A DNA stretch of 64,000 bases from Colimorpha sp045640985 (GCA_045640985.1 JAZUFZ010000001.1:3090-67089), one strand, 5' to 3'. Counted from the stretch's first letter, positions 38,353 through 47,764 are shown. Notes: generated by a model from the letters alone, not told the origin. A program made the numbers and translations.

Positions 38353-39708
38353 ATGGCTAATTATAATATAGATAAATACAATAATTATCGCCGTACGTTT
38401 GAAGAACTGACGTACGAATCATACACATACGATGTGCAGCCCGACGGACTGCACATTGCTTTTTTGTTCAGGATAGGAGAGAAGGTGGAGTTCCGCCCCA
38501 CAGCCTGGGTGCTCCAGCGCGATTTTCTGGATTTCAGACAGCCCAAGGAGGTAATGGACCGGCTGGTGTTCAATATCGGAATGGTGGAACTGGTAAGCTA
38601 CTGGAAATCGCTGTGCCCCGGAAAAATCAATATCAGATGCGGCGCATTGGATGCGTCGCAGCAGCGGTTCTGGAAGAAACTCTACTGGAACGGCCTGGGT
38701 GAATTTTTCTATGTGAACGGCATTCCCGCCACAGAAGAAGATTTCTTTGAATGGAAGATAAGCGGCGCGGAACAGGCCGGAGAGAAAAACACGGAACCGT
38801 TGGACTTTACCCGTTATCTTGTCCCCATCGGAGGCGGAAAGGACAGCGTGGTGACGCTGGAGGCTCTGAAGAAGCGCCGGGAAGTGCGTCCCCTGATAAT
38901 GAACCCGCGCGGGGCCACACTCGAATGTGCGGAAAAAGGCGGCTTCCCCCGCAGCGAGATACTGGAAATCCGCCGCACGATAGACCCCAACCTGCTGGAC
39001 CTGAACGCCCGAGGATGTCTCAACGGGCATACCCCATTCTCGGCGATGCTGGCGTTCTACACGCTCCTGGCTTCACAGCTGTCGGGTATAGGCAATATCG
39101 CGCTGAGCAACGAAAGCAGCGCCAACGAAAGCACGGTTGCCGGTACGATGGTCAATCATCAGTATTCCAAATCGCTGGAATTTGAAAACGATTTCCGGGG
39201 ATATACGTCCCAATATATGGGGGCATACAATTACTTCAGTTTTCTGCGACCGTTGAGCGAACTGCAGATAGGAATGCTGTTTGCCCGGGAAGAAAAATAT
39301 TTTGATGTCTTCAAGAGCTGCAACGCCGGAAGCAGGCAGGACATCTGGTGCGGCCATTGTGCCAAATGCCTGTTCGCCTATATTATCCTTTCTCCGTTCA
39401 TCGCTCCGGAAAGACTGAACCGGATATTCGGGAAGAACATGCTCGATGACCCGGACATGAGACTGGAATTTGAACAGCTGACCGGCAGGGCAGAAACCAA
39501 ACCCTTTGAATGTGTGGGAACCATCAGCGAGGTGAACAGCGCGTTGAGTATGACGCTCCGGAAATGGTATCCCGACAATCGTCCCCAACTGCTGAAGACC
39601 TACGAGGCTCAAGTTCCCGTAACGCCGTTGCATACCCTTTTCCCTGATTCCAATCTTTCGTCGGAAGAACTTAATATCCTCAAGCAATGTATAGAGAATC
39701 AGCATTGA
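38353..39708 (+). CDS. murL: UDP-N-acetylmuramoyl-L-alanyl-L-glutamate epimerase
   Basis: 451 residues, start MANYNIDKYNN. A PP-loop VPIGGGKDSVVTLE at 157-170 shows ATP-pyrophosphatase-type chemistry. ALSNESSANES at 250-260 and CGHCAKC at 333-339 fit MurL, which converts the L-Glu of UDP-MurNAc-L-Ala-L-Glu into D-Glu with ATP hydrolysis to AMP and pyrophosphate. MurL was characterised in Xanthomonas oryzae together with its partner ligase MurD2. The immediately overlapping murD-like gene strongly supports the call. The upstream in-frame extension to 38248 runs through the lipoprotein gene and was rejected. Confidence 0.85.
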   Translation: MANYNIDKYNNYRRTFEELTYESYTYDVQPDGLHIAFLFRIGEKVEFRPTAWVLQRDFLDFRQPKEVMDRLVFNIGMVELVSYWKSLCPGKINIRCGALDASQQRFWKKLYWNGLGEFFYVNGIPATEEDFFEWKISGAEQAGEKNTEPLDFTRYLVPIGGGKDSVVTLEALKKRREVRPLIMNPRGATLECAEKGGFPRSEILEIRRTIDPNLLDLNARGCLNGHTPFSAMLAFYTLLASQLSGIGNIALSNESSANESTVAGTMVNHQYSKSLEFENDFRGYTSQYMGAYNYFSFLRPLSELQIGMLFAREEKYFDVFKSCNAGSRQDIWCGHCAKCLFAYIILSPFIAPERLNRIFGKNMLDDPDMRLEFEQLTGRAETKPFECVGTISEVNSALSMTLRKWYPDNRPQLLKTYEAQVPVTPLHTLFPDSNLSSEELNILKQCIENQH

Positions 39709-40949
39709 AACCGTTGCTGGAAGGCAGAAAAATCCTTATTGCCGGCTTCGGAAGAGAGGGCAAGAGTACCTATAGGATGCTGGAAAGTCTCGGACTGGCA
39801 GAAGGTGTGAAGATCGTGGAAGGTAATGAGGCAATCCGGGAAGAAGCCCGCAGGGGGTATGACCTGATAGTGAAATCCCCCGGAATTCCCGGGTTCGTGC
39901 TGGAAGACTGCTGTGACATGAACACGGTAACCTCCCAGACAGACCTGTTCCTGCAGGTATTCGGAGACAGGGTAATAGGTATTACCGGAACCAAGGGGAA
40001 AAGCACCACGACACATCTGGTATATAAGATGATGCAGGAGGCTACGGGAAATGCCGTGATGGCGGGCAATATGGGAATACCGTTGTTTGATGTGGTGGAG
40101 CATCTGAAAGAAGATATGTGGATAGTGTGTGAGTACTCCTGTCATCAACTGGAAAATATTCACAGAGGACCTAAGGTCGGCGCGGTGTTGAATCTGTTTC
40201 AGGAACACCTGGACCATTACCACAGCTATCCCGACTACAAGATGGCCAAGATGCAGATAGGCCTGAAACAGCAGAAAGGCGATTATTTCTTTTATTGCAG
40301 TGATAATGACGAACTGAAAGAACTGACGGAAGCGCATCATTTTGAAAGTAGGGTAGAGGCCTATAGTCTGGAAGAGGCGAGACAGAACGTGGGCAGCTGG
40401 GAGCGCAGAATACAGGGAGACCACAATCTGAGCAACATAGAACTTGTGCGGAAGATAGGCACTACTCTGGGAATAGCGGAAGGGAAAATAGCGGCTTGTG
40501 TGGCAGACTTCAACGGACTGGAACACCGGCTGGAACCGGTGGGGACCTTCAGGAATATCCAGTTCTATAACGATTCCATCAGCACGATACCCGCGGCCTG
40601 TATGGCAGCCGTAAGGTCTCTCAGCGGGGTTCAGACCCTGATACTCGGAGGATTGGACCGCGGAATAGATTATACCCCTCTGGTGGAGTTCCTTCCAGAG
40701 AGCGGAGTGGAGAATATTGCCTTTGTCGGGGCTGCGGGGAAACGAGTCATGCACTTGTTGAACCGGGAATTTCTCAGACATGAACTTGTATCTGATGATT
40801 ATGAAGAGATAGTGAAATGGTGCTATGAAGTAACAGAAAAAGGGAGAATATGTCTGCTCTCACCTGCGGCTGCAAGTTATGACAGTTTCAAGAATTTTGA
40901 GGAACGCGGGCGGTGCTTCAAAGCCCTTGTGGAAAAATATCAAAAATAA
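39687..40949 (+). CDS. murD: UDP-N-acetylmuramoyl-L-alanine:glutamate ligase (MurD2-like)
   Basis: 420 residues, overlapping murL by 22 bp. An N-terminal Rossmann domain (ILIAGFGREGKS), Mur ligase P-loop GITGTKGKSTTTH at 98-110, NLFQEHLDHY, and the YKMAK segment that normally carries the carbamylated lysine are all visible. The C-terminal domain has LILGGLDRGIDY. The ligase joins glutamate to UDP-MurNAc-L-Ala in the cytoplasm. Pairing with murL implies that it uses L-Glu rather than D-Glu; the sequence alone does not prove the stereospecificity. No glutamate racemase gene is in the window. Confidence 0.88.
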   Translation: MYRESALKPLLEGRKILIAGFGREGKSTYRMLESLGLAEGVKIVEGNEAIREEARRGYDLIVKSPGIPGFVLEDCCDMNTVTSQTDLFLQVFGDRVIGITGTKGKSTTTHLVYKMMQEATGNAVMAGNMGIPLFDVVEHLKEDMWIVCEYSCHQLENIHRGPKVGAVLNLFQEHLDHYHSYPDYKMAKMQIGLKQQKGDYFFYCSDNDELKELTEAHHFESRVEAYSLEEARQNVGSWERRIQGDHNLSNIELVRKIGTTLGIAEGKIAACVADFNGLEHRLEPVGTFRNIQFYNDSISTIPAACMAAVRSLSGVQTLILGGLDRGIDYTPLVEFLPESGVENIAFVGAAGKRVMHLLNREFLRHELVSDDYEEIVKWCYEVTEKGRICLLSPAAASYDSFKNFEERGRCFKALVEKYQK

Positions 40950-40950
40950 T

Positions 40951-40981
40951 TTTGCAAGAACAAAAAAATATCGTATCTTTG
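40951..40981 (+). promoter_or_regulatory. Promoter of the GroES-like gene
   Basis: TTTG (40951-40954), 19 bp, TATCTTTG (40974-40981). Confidence 0.82.
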
Positions 40982-41032
40982 CATTTTGCCAGAGAAAAGG
41001 AATAGTGGCACAAGTGATTGAAAAATAATAGA

Positions 41033-41392
41033 ATGAAGAAAAGCTTAGATAATCTGATAGTGGTAGGTGACCGAGTGCTGATTAAACTGACCGAAGAAAC
41101 TTCCACAACTAAAAGCGGGTTGCTTCTGCCCGCAGGGTATCAGGAGAAAGAACCCTTGCGCAGCGGGTATATACTGAAGGTCGGGCCGGGATATGCAATT
41201 CCAGGTATGGACCCGGAGGATGAAGCCTGGACCGGGAGGAGAAGCGAAGTGAAATATCTGCCTTTACAGGTAAAAGAGGGAGACCTGGCTTTGTTTGTCC
41301 AGAAAAGTGCGGTGGAAATCAAATACCAGGGCGAAAAATATTATATTGTACCGCAGAGCGCCATTCTTATGGTAGAGCGGGTCGAATTTTAG
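41033..41392 (+). CDS. GroES-like co-chaperone family protein
   Basis: 119 residues from MKKSLDNLIVVGDRVLIKL, longer than classical GroES (about 95). The Cpn10 fold is visible: GDRVLIKL, a mobile-loop segment TKSGLLLPAG at about 25-34 with the hydrophobic tripeptide that contacts GroEL, and the terminal YYIVPQSAILMVERVEF. An insert about residues 60-72 (PEDEAWTGRRSE) replaces part of the usual dome loop. No groEL is nearby, so it is a second, divergent co-chaperone or a GroES-fold protein with another partner. It lies 28 bp ahead of alaS. Confidence 0.8.
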   Translation: MKKSLDNLIVVGDRVLIKLTEETSTTKSGLLLPAGYQEKEPLRSGYILKVGPGYAIPGMDPEDEAWTGRRSEVKYLPLQVKEGDLALFVQKSAVEIKYQGEKYYIVPQSAILMVERVEF

Positions 41393-41420
41393 AAAGTATA
41401 GATTAAAAAAACAACCAGAT

Positions 41421-44015
41421 ATGACCTCAAACGAAATACGTACAAAGTTCTTACAGTTTTTTGAGTCAAAACAACATCATATTGTCCCATCGGCCCCAAT
41501 GGTGGTGAAGAATGACCCTACATTGATGTTTACCAATGCAGGTATGAATCAATTCAAGGATATATTTCTTGGAAATGCTCCGGCACAGTATGCCAGAGTA
41601 AGCGATTCCCAGAAATGTCTCCGTGTAAGCGGAAAACATAACGATTTGGAAGAAGTGGGCCACGATACATACCATCATACCATGTTTGAAATGCTTGGCA
41701 ACTGGTCGTTTGGTGACTACTTCAAGAAAGAAGCCATTGCATACGGTTGGGAATTTCTGACCGAGGTAATGAAGATAGACAAGAGAAATCTTTATGTCAC
41801 GGTATTCGGTGGTGATGAAAAAGAGCATCTTGATATGGATACCGAGGCATACGAGTTCTGGAAAGAGCATATCAGCGAAGACAGGATCCTTAAAGGTTCC
41901 AAGAAAGATAATTTCTGGGAAATGGGCGACCAGGGTCCTTGTGGCCCATGCAGCGAAATCCATGTGGATTTACGCGATGAAGCTGCTAAAGCCCAGATAC
42001 CAGGTGCAGAACTGGTAAACAAGGACAATCCACTGGTGATTGAAATATGGAACCTCGTGTTTATGCAGTACAATCGTCTCGCAAACGGCACGTTGGAACC
42101 GCTCAAAGCAAAGCATATAGACACAGGTATGGGATTTGAACGCCTCTGTATGGTGATGCAGGGCAAGAAATCCAATTATGATACAGATGTGTTCCAGCCC
42201 CTCATTCAGGAAATTGCCCGCAAGGCTGGCAAGACATACGGCACAGATGAAAAGTCAGATATAGCTATGCGTGTGATTGCAGACCATTTGAGAGCCGTAA
42301 GTTTTTCAATTGCAGATGGTCAGCTGCCAAGCAATGCAAAGGCTGGATATGTAATCAGACGAATCCTCCGTCGGGCAGTAAGATATGGCTATACGTTCCT
42401 CGATTTCAAGGAACCGTTCATCAATCAGCTTGTACCGACCCTGGTAGCCCAGATGGGAGCGCAGTTCCCAGAAATCAAGAAACAGCAGGAACTGGTACAG
42501 CGTATCATCCTTGAAGAAGAACAGGCCTTTTTGAGAACCTTGGCTAACGGTATCGGTAAGTTTGAACGCTATATTGAAAAGAATGACAATAAAGTCATAG
42601 ATGGTGCTTTTGCATTTGAACTGTTTGATACCTACGGTTTCCCGATAGACCTCACCCAGTTGATGGCAAGCGAAAAAGGCTGGAGTGTGGATATGGAAGG
42701 TTTCCAGCGTGGTTTGGATGAACAGAAACAGCGCAGTAGAGCTGCTGCCGCAGTTGAAAGTGACGATTGGGTGAATGTGCATGCAGAGCAGGAGGAAAAA
42801 TTTATAGGCTATGATACACTTCAGGCTGAGGTGGAAATTATCAGATACCGCAAGGTGAAGACCAAAGATAAAGAATTTTATCAGTTAGTGTTTGACCAGA
42901 CACCTTTCTATGGAGAAGGCGGTGGTCAGGCGGGTGATCGCGGGTATATCATGGCTAATGGCGAAAAAGTGCAGATATTTGACACCAAAAAAGAGAATAA
43001 CCTGATAATTCATCTGGTAACGAAACTTCCTTCGGATCTGAGTGCGACATTCCAGGCTGAGGTGGATGCCGAAAGACGCCACGCAACAGAAAATAACCAT
43101 ACAGCGACACACTTGCTGCATAAGGCGTTGCGTACTGTTTTAGGTACTCATGTTGAACAGAAGGGCTCCAGCGTAGATGCAGACAGATTACGTTTTGACT
43201 TCAGTCATTTTGCCAAAATGAGCCCTGAAGAAATCCGTGAGGTTGAGCGTCTGGTGAATATTGATATTCGTCGTAATATTGCATTGGAAGAGAACCGAGC
43301 CATGCCGATAGAAGAAGCACGTAAGCTGGGCGCCATGGCTTTGTTCGGCGAAAAGTATGGCGAATTTGTGCGTGTGGTAAAATATGCCGAAAGTGTTGAA
43401 TTCTGTGGGGGTACTCATGTGAGTGCAACGGGAAATATCGGATCGTTCAAGATCGTATATGAGTCAGCCGTAGCTGCAGGTATGCGTCGTATAGAAGCTG
43501 TAACGGCTGCAAAGGCTGAACAATTGGCAAACGAGCGTCAGGACGAGATTGAGAATCTCAGGGAACTGATGAAAAATCCAAAAGATTTGAAGTCTGCAGT
43601 GGAGAAACTGCAGGAAGAAAATGCAGCTCTGCGCGCTCAGATAGCGCAATACCAGCAGCAGCAGGCGGAGGCTGTAAGAAAGAATCTTGAAGTGAAACTC
43701 CAGCAGAATCCTTTATTGGTTGAAAAAATGGAGGGTGATATCAATCTGCTTAAGGATGCCGTACTGCAACTGCGTGGCCAGTATCCGGAAAGTGCTATTA
43801 TTCTGGGTAGTGTTTTCGGCGGAAAACCTTCATTGATGATTGCTTTAGGTCAGCAATATGTGGATGCAGGAAAGAATGCAGGTCTGATGGTAAGAACTGC
43901 AGGTAAGGAAATGCTCGGCGGCGGGGGCGGGCAACCGCATTTTGCAACCGCAGGCGGCAAGAATGCTGATGGTCTGGAAAAGGCTATGCAAGTGGCTGTT
44001 GAAATGCTGAAATAA
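41421..44015 (+). CDS. alaS: Alanyl-tRNA synthetase
   Basis: 864 residues. The class II aminoacylation core is at the N-terminus (VGHDTYHHTMFEMLGNWSFG). The editing domain follows, with HTATHLLHKAL and CGGTHVSATG zinc/editing motifs at about 555-660. A coiled coil at about 690-750 and a DHHA1 domain ending GGGGGQPHFATAGG complete it. It charges tRNA-Ala and hydrolyses mischarged Ser and Gly. It may be transcribed with the GroES-like gene. Confidence 0.97.
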   Translation: MTSNEIRTKFLQFFESKQHHIVPSAPMVVKNDPTLMFTNAGMNQFKDIFLGNAPAQYARVSDSQKCLRVSGKHNDLEEVGHDTYHHTMFEMLGNWSFGDYFKKEAIAYGWEFLTEVMKIDKRNLYVTVFGGDEKEHLDMDTEAYEFWKEHISEDRILKGSKKDNFWEMGDQGPCGPCSEIHVDLRDEAAKAQIPGAELVNKDNPLVIEIWNLVFMQYNRLANGTLEPLKAKHIDTGMGFERLCMVMQGKKSNYDTDVFQPLIQEIARKAGKTYGTDEKSDIAMRVIADHLRAVSFSIADGQLPSNAKAGYVIRRILRRAVRYGYTFLDFKEPFINQLVPTLVAQMGAQFPEIKKQQELVQRIILEEEQAFLRTLANGIGKFERYIEKNDNKVIDGAFAFELFDTYGFPIDLTQLMASEKGWSVDMEGFQRGLDEQKQRSRAAAAVESDDWVNVHAEQEEKFIGYDTLQAEVEIIRYRKVKTKDKEFYQLVFDQTPFYGEGGGQAGDRGYIMANGEKVQIFDTKKENNLIIHLVTKLPSDLSATFQAEVDAERRHATENNHTATHLLHKALRTVLGTHVEQKGSSVDADRLRFDFSHFAKMSPEEIREVERLVNIDIRRNIALEENRAMPIEEARKLGAMALFGEKYGEFVRVVKYAESVEFCGGTHVSATGNIGSFKIVYESAVAAGMRRIEAVTAAKAEQLANERQDEIENLRELMKNPKDLKSAVEKLQEENAALRAQIAQYQQQQAEAVRKNLEVKLQQNPLLVEKMEGDINLLKDAVLQLRGQYPESAIILGSVFGGKPSLMIALGQQYVDAGKNAGLMVRTAGKEMLGGGGGQPHFATAGGKNADGLEKAMQVAVEMLK

Positions 44016-44035
44016 TATTTTTTCTTATAAAATCG

Positions 44036-44065
44036 TTTGCAGAATAAAAATTATCTGTATCTTTG
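44036..44065 (+). promoter_or_regulatory. Promoter of the MFS transporter gene
   Basis: TTTG (44036-44039), 18 bp, TATCTTTG (44058-44065). Confidence 0.78.
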
Positions 44066-44123
44066 CAAATTATTTCTAATGGGAAAAATCGTTTAGTTAA
44101 TAATAATTAAAATAAATAAGACT

Positions 44124-45758
44124 ATGACAGAAAATGTAAAAGTTTTGAGAGACAGCGCGGCAATGCGTTGGACGGCACTTCTGCTTTTGGCGCTCGCCAT
44201 GTTCTGTGCCTATATCTTTATGGATATTCTCTCACCTATCAAGGATTTGATGATGCTTGCACCTGAACAAGGTGGCCGGGCATGGGATTCTACTGCATTC
44301 GGTACTATGCAAGGTGCAGAAACATTCCTGAATGTATTTGTGTTCTTCCTCATTTTTGCAGGTATTATTCTTGACAAAATGGGTGTCCGCTTCACGGCTG
44401 TACTTTCGGGTGCTGTGATGCTGGTCGGTGCTGGTATTGAATATTATGCCATCTCCGAATCATTTATGGGCAGCGGTCTGGAGAACTGGTTCAACGGACA
44501 CCTGAACTACATCCCCGGTTTTGATGAACTCGGAGTTTCTCCTTTCTATCAGGGTATGCCGGCTTCCGCCAAATTGGCTGCTATCGGATTTATGTTCTTC
44601 GGATGTGGTGCTGAAATGGGGGGCATTACTGTTTCCCGTGGTATCGTGAAATGGTTCAAGGGCCGCGAAACTGCATTGGCTATGGGATCCGAAATGGCTT
44701 TGGCCCGTCTGGGCGTGGCTACCTGCATGATTTTCTCACCTTTCTTTGCTAAACTTGGCGGTAATGTAAACGTTTCCAGAGCCGTTGCTTTTGGCGTTGT
44801 GCTGCTCTGCATCGCACTCATCATGTTTGTGGTGTATTTCTTCATGGATAAGAAACTGGATGCCCAGACGGGTGAAGCTGAAGAAAAAGACGATCCTTTT
44901 AAAATCTCTGACATCGGTAAGATTCTTTCCAGCATGGGTTTCTGGCTGGTTGCGCTTCTTTGCGTACTTTATTACAGTGCAATCTTCCCATTCCAAAAAT
45001 ATGCTGTCAATATGCTTCAATGCAATCTGACACTTACTCCGGGTGAGGGATTCTGGGCCAGCGAATCGGTAACCATTGTGCAATACATTATCATGCTCGT
45101 AGTGGCTGTATGTGCTTTTGCCAGCAACTTCTCCAAGAAGAACAAAGGTTTGAAATATGGTTTGATGGCTATCGCCATTGTGGCTCTTGTGGCATACTGC
45201 TACATGGGTTATCGCCGTGGTGCTGCAGAATCTGTATTTGCAGTATTCCCACTGTTGGCTGTAGCTATTACTCCTATCCTGGGCGACTATGTGGACCACA
45301 AAGGTAAGGCTGCCTCTATGTTGATGATAGGTTCTTTGCTTCTCATCCTCTGCCACCTCACCTTTGCTTTCATTCTGCCAACCTTCAAGGGTAATGCAGT
45401 AGGTGGTATCATCATAGCATACGTTACAATTCTCGTATTGGGAGCATCATTCTCGTTGGTTCCTGCAGCCCTCTGGCCCAGCGTTCCGAAGTTGGTAGAT
45501 GAAAAAATCATCGGCTCAGCATACGCGCTCATCTTCTGGATTCAGAATATCGGCCTTTGGCTGTTCCCATTACTTATCGGTAAAGTTCTTGACAAGACCA
45601 ATCCTGGCGTAACTGACCCTGTGGCATTCGATTACACTTGGCCTTTGGTAATGCTGGCAAGTCTTGGTATTGCTGCATTTATTATCGGCTTCATCCTCAA
45701 GATTGTTGACAAAAAGAAGAATCTTGGTTTGGAAGAACCGAACATCAAGGCTGAATAA
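44124..45758 (+). CDS. MFS-type transporter
   Basis: 544 residues with about 12 hydrophobic helices (for example WTALLLLALAMFCAYIFMDIL, LNVFVFFLIFAGIIL, IALIMFVVYFFMD). A typical MFS loop (LDKMGVRFTA) follows helix 2. A soluble loop with charged residues occurs near 250-270. The substrate is not evident; long extra loops between helices resemble nitrate- or sugar-type MFS members seen in Bacteroidota. It has its own promoter and terminator, so it is a single-gene unit in the inner membrane. Confidence 0.85.
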   Translation: MTENVKVLRDSAAMRWTALLLLALAMFCAYIFMDILSPIKDLMMLAPEQGGRAWDSTAFGTMQGAETFLNVFVFFLIFAGIILDKMGVRFTAVLSGAVMLVGAGIEYYAISESFMGSGLENWFNGHLNYIPGFDELGVSPFYQGMPASAKLAAIGFMFFGCGAEMGGITVSRGIVKWFKGRETALAMGSEMALARLGVATCMIFSPFFAKLGGNVNVSRAVAFGVVLLCIALIMFVVYFFMDKKLDAQTGEAEEKDDPFKISDIGKILSSMGFWLVALLCVLYYSAIFPFQKYAVNMLQCNLTLTPGEGFWASESVTIVQYIIMLVVAVCAFASNFSKKNKGLKYGLMAIAIVALVAYCYMGYRRGAAESVFAVFPLLAVAITPILGDYVDHKGKAASMLMIGSLLLILCHLTFAFILPTFKGNAVGGIIIAYVTILVLGASFSLVPAALWPSVPKLVDEKIIGSAYALIFWIQNIGLWLFPLLIGKVLDKTNPGVTDPVAFDYTWPLVMLASLGIAAFIIGFILKIVDKKKNLGLEEPNIKAE

Positions 45759-45772
45759 TATCACTTAATATA

Positions 45773-45811
45773 GAACGGGTATAGGACTATCTATGCCCGT
45801 TCCTGTTTTTT
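45773..45811 (+). terminator. Intrinsic terminator after the MFS gene
   Basis: Arms GAACGGGTATAG (45773-45784) and CTATGCCCGTTC (45791-45802) pair with one G-T wobble, followed by CTGTTTTTTG. Confidence 0.85.
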
Positions 45812-45896
45812 GTCAAATTGCTATATCAGCAAAATCAAGGCTCGAAAAACGACTCTTGAAAAGGAAGAAAAAATTTAATCTAATTATTGCATAGGT

Positions 45897-47297
45897 ATGA
45901 TGCGAAAACTTACACCTGAAGAAATAGAACTGTTGAAATCACAAGGCAATCGCGCTGAAAAATGGGATGCCATAGATGTTGATGAACATTTTGAGGTTTC
46001 AAATATATGGGATAATGTGTTTGGTGAAAATGTGAGAATAGCTGCATTGGAAGACAAGTGGCTCTCGGATGGTGATACGCAATTGAAATCCGGAATAGTT
46101 CGCAGTTACCTTCGTAATTGTGAAATCGGATTAAATAGTGCTGTATATAATGTGGCTTTACTGGATGGATATAAGTTGGGCGAGATGTGCTTGGTGATGA
46201 ATGTGAACGAATTGGTTGCAACAAATCCTGAAGAATTAAAACCTGTTCCTTTAGAGGTGATGAATGAAAATGGCGGGAGATATATTTATCCATTTGCAGG
46301 AATGACAATTGCGGATGCAACCTTATGGGCCCGGTATAGAGGAAGAAAGCAATTGATGGAGAAATTAGAGTCGGCAGCTTTGCAGGAACTTCATTCAAAG
46401 GGGCTTTGCGTAATTGGGGCTGGAGCAGTAGTAAAGAATTCACGGGAGATAAAGAATGTCGCGGTCTTGTCTTCTTTCCAGGCTCCATCAAAGATTTATG
46501 ATTGTACGGTCTTGACTGACGGTGTGGTCGGTTACGGTTGCAGATTGGAATATGGAATTATCGCTCAGCGGTTTCTGCTGGGTGAGAATGTGAAGTTGGA
46601 GTATGGCCTACGTCTGAATGATACTGTGGTTGGAGATAACTCGACTCTGGCCCGGTGTGAGATTGGGAATAGTATTATCTTTCCTTCTCATGAGCAGCAT
46701 CACAATAATTCTTTCCTGATTGCAGGTCTGATTCAGGGACAAAGTAATATTGCTGCCGGAGGAACTTTGGGCAGCAATCATAATGGCAGAACGGCTGATA
46801 ATGAACTTGCGGCGGGCAGGGGCTTCTGGCCAGGATTGTGTGTAAGTGTGAAACATAGCAGCAGGTTCGCCTCATATACATTGCTTGCCAAAGCGGATTA
46901 TCCGGCTGAACTGGATATACGGTTGCCGTTTGCTCTGGTAAATAATAATGTGTGTCAGAATAGGTTGGAGGTGATGCCGGCATATTGGTGGATGTATAAC
47001 ATGTATGCGCTCAATAGGAATATCAGGAAGTTTGCCCAGAGAGATAAACGTTATTATAAGGTACAGCATATTGAGTTTGATCCGTTTGCTCCTGATACGG
47101 CTGAGGAGATGCTTGAAGGCCGCAGATTGCTGGAGGTTTCGGATTATGGTAAAAACAGATTGCCTTTTGAGCATGGGAAAAGGGAAGTTGTAATCCTGAA
47201 ACCGGAAGCGGGTTACAAGGCATACGAGGACATGATTGTTTATTATGCAATGCGAGTTATAAGCTCCTTACCCGCTCCTTACCCCGGAGAAAGGTGA
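45897..47297 (+). CDS. DUF4954 family protein, N-terminal part of a split gene
   Basis: 466 residues ending at a premature TGA. The fold is a left-handed beta-helix: hexapeptide-like repeats run from about 200 to 265 (GVVGYGCRLEYGIIAQRFLL...VVGDNSTLARCEIGNSIIF). Conserved blocks such as GTLGSNHNGRTADNE and GRGFWPGL match DUF4954. Intact homologues in Bacteroidota are longer and continue into the sequence found in the next frame at 47284-47658. The break coincides with two tandem copies of an 11-bp unit (47263-47284). Function is unknown; the fold suggests a nucleotide-sugar acyltransferase or nucleotidyltransferase relative. Confidence 0.82.
   Translation: MMRKLTPEEIELLKSQGNRAEKWDAIDVDEHFEVSNIWDNVFGENVRIAALEDKWLSDGDTQLKSGIVRSYLRNCEIGLNSAVYNVALLDGYKLGEMCLVMNVNELVATNPEELKPVPLEVMNENGGRYIYPFAGMTIADATLWARYRGRKQLMEKLESAALQELHSKGLCVIGAGAVVKNSREIKNVAVLSSFQAPSKIYDCTVLTDGVVGYGCRLEYGIIAQRFLLGENVKLEYGLRLNDTVVGDNSTLARCEIGNSIIFPSHEQHHNNSFLIAGLIQGQSNIAAGGTLGSNHNGRTADNELAAGRGFWPGLCVSVKHSSRFASYTLLAKADYPAELDIRLPFALVNNNVCQNRLEVMPAYWWMYNMYALNRNIRKFAQRDKRYYKVQHIEFDPFAPDTAEEMLEGRRLLEVSDYGKNRLPFEHGKREVVILKPEAGYKAYEDMIVYYAMRVISSLPAPYPGER
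47263..47284 (+). repeat. Two perfect tandem copies of an 11-bp unit at a reading-frame break
   Basis: GCTCCTTACCC occurs at 47263-47273 and 47274-47284. With two copies the DUF4954 frame is broken. Three copies, or none, would join the two parts in frame. Confidence 0.9.
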
Positions 47298-47307
47298 ACG
47301 GGAAAAG

Positions 47308-47658
47308 GTGTGGATTAATCTTGGCGGACAGCTGGTGTCTGGTACGGATATGGAGGTACTTATTGCCGATGTTGAGAATGGAACTTTGTCGGGTTGGGCG
47401 GATATTCATTCTCGTCAGGATCTTCTGTGGGAACAATATCCTGCTAAAAAACAGGCGCATGCTTACAAAATTCTCTGTGCCTTGTATAAGGTTGATGCTA
47501 TTTCGCAGGAACTTTGGAATGAACTGCAGGAGAAATTTCGGAAAATTGAAGAATTTGTTGAAGTTCAACGGGTGGCTACCCGCAGGAAAGATGAAGAGAA
47601 TCCTTTCCGTAATATGACATATTGGGATGAGGATGAGCGGCTGGCAGTTTTGGGATAG
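47308..47658 (+). pseudogene. DUF4954 family protein, C-terminal part of the split gene
   Basis: About 117 codons read in the +1 frame relative to the upstream part. The open frame extends upstream through LTPEKGEREKVWINLGGQL from about 47278, with no good start codon (GTG at 47308 only). It includes WADIHSRQDLLWEQYP and KKQAHAYKILCAL, which match the DUF4954 C-terminal helical region. It is probably not translated alone unless the frame is restored. Confidence 0.72.
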
Positions 47659-47666
47659 AGAAATCT

Positions 47667-47690
47667 GGCAGATGGGAAAGTTCATCTGCC
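47667..47690 (+). terminator. Hairpin between the DUF4954 gene and htpG
   Basis: GGCAGATG (47667-47674) and CATCTGCC (47683-47690) are perfect arms around an 8-nt loop. They are followed by AAATTG rather than a T-run, so a terminator or a heat-shock leader element are both possible. Confidence 0.45.
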
Positions 47691-47764
47691 AAATTGTCAG
47701 TATCTGGTGCTTTGGCATGAAATTTGATAGGAATAAGGTGTGAAATAAATTAAATTGTTTAGAT

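Noticed and set aside
38353..39708. Reading the PP-loop protein as a QueC- or asparagine-synthase-like enzyme
   Set aside because: The ALSNESSANES and CGHCAKC motifs and the overlap with murD fit MurL better.
39699..40781. Minus-strand open frame of 360 codons opposite murD
   Set aside because: Antisense shadow with no promoter; murD is certain on the other strand.
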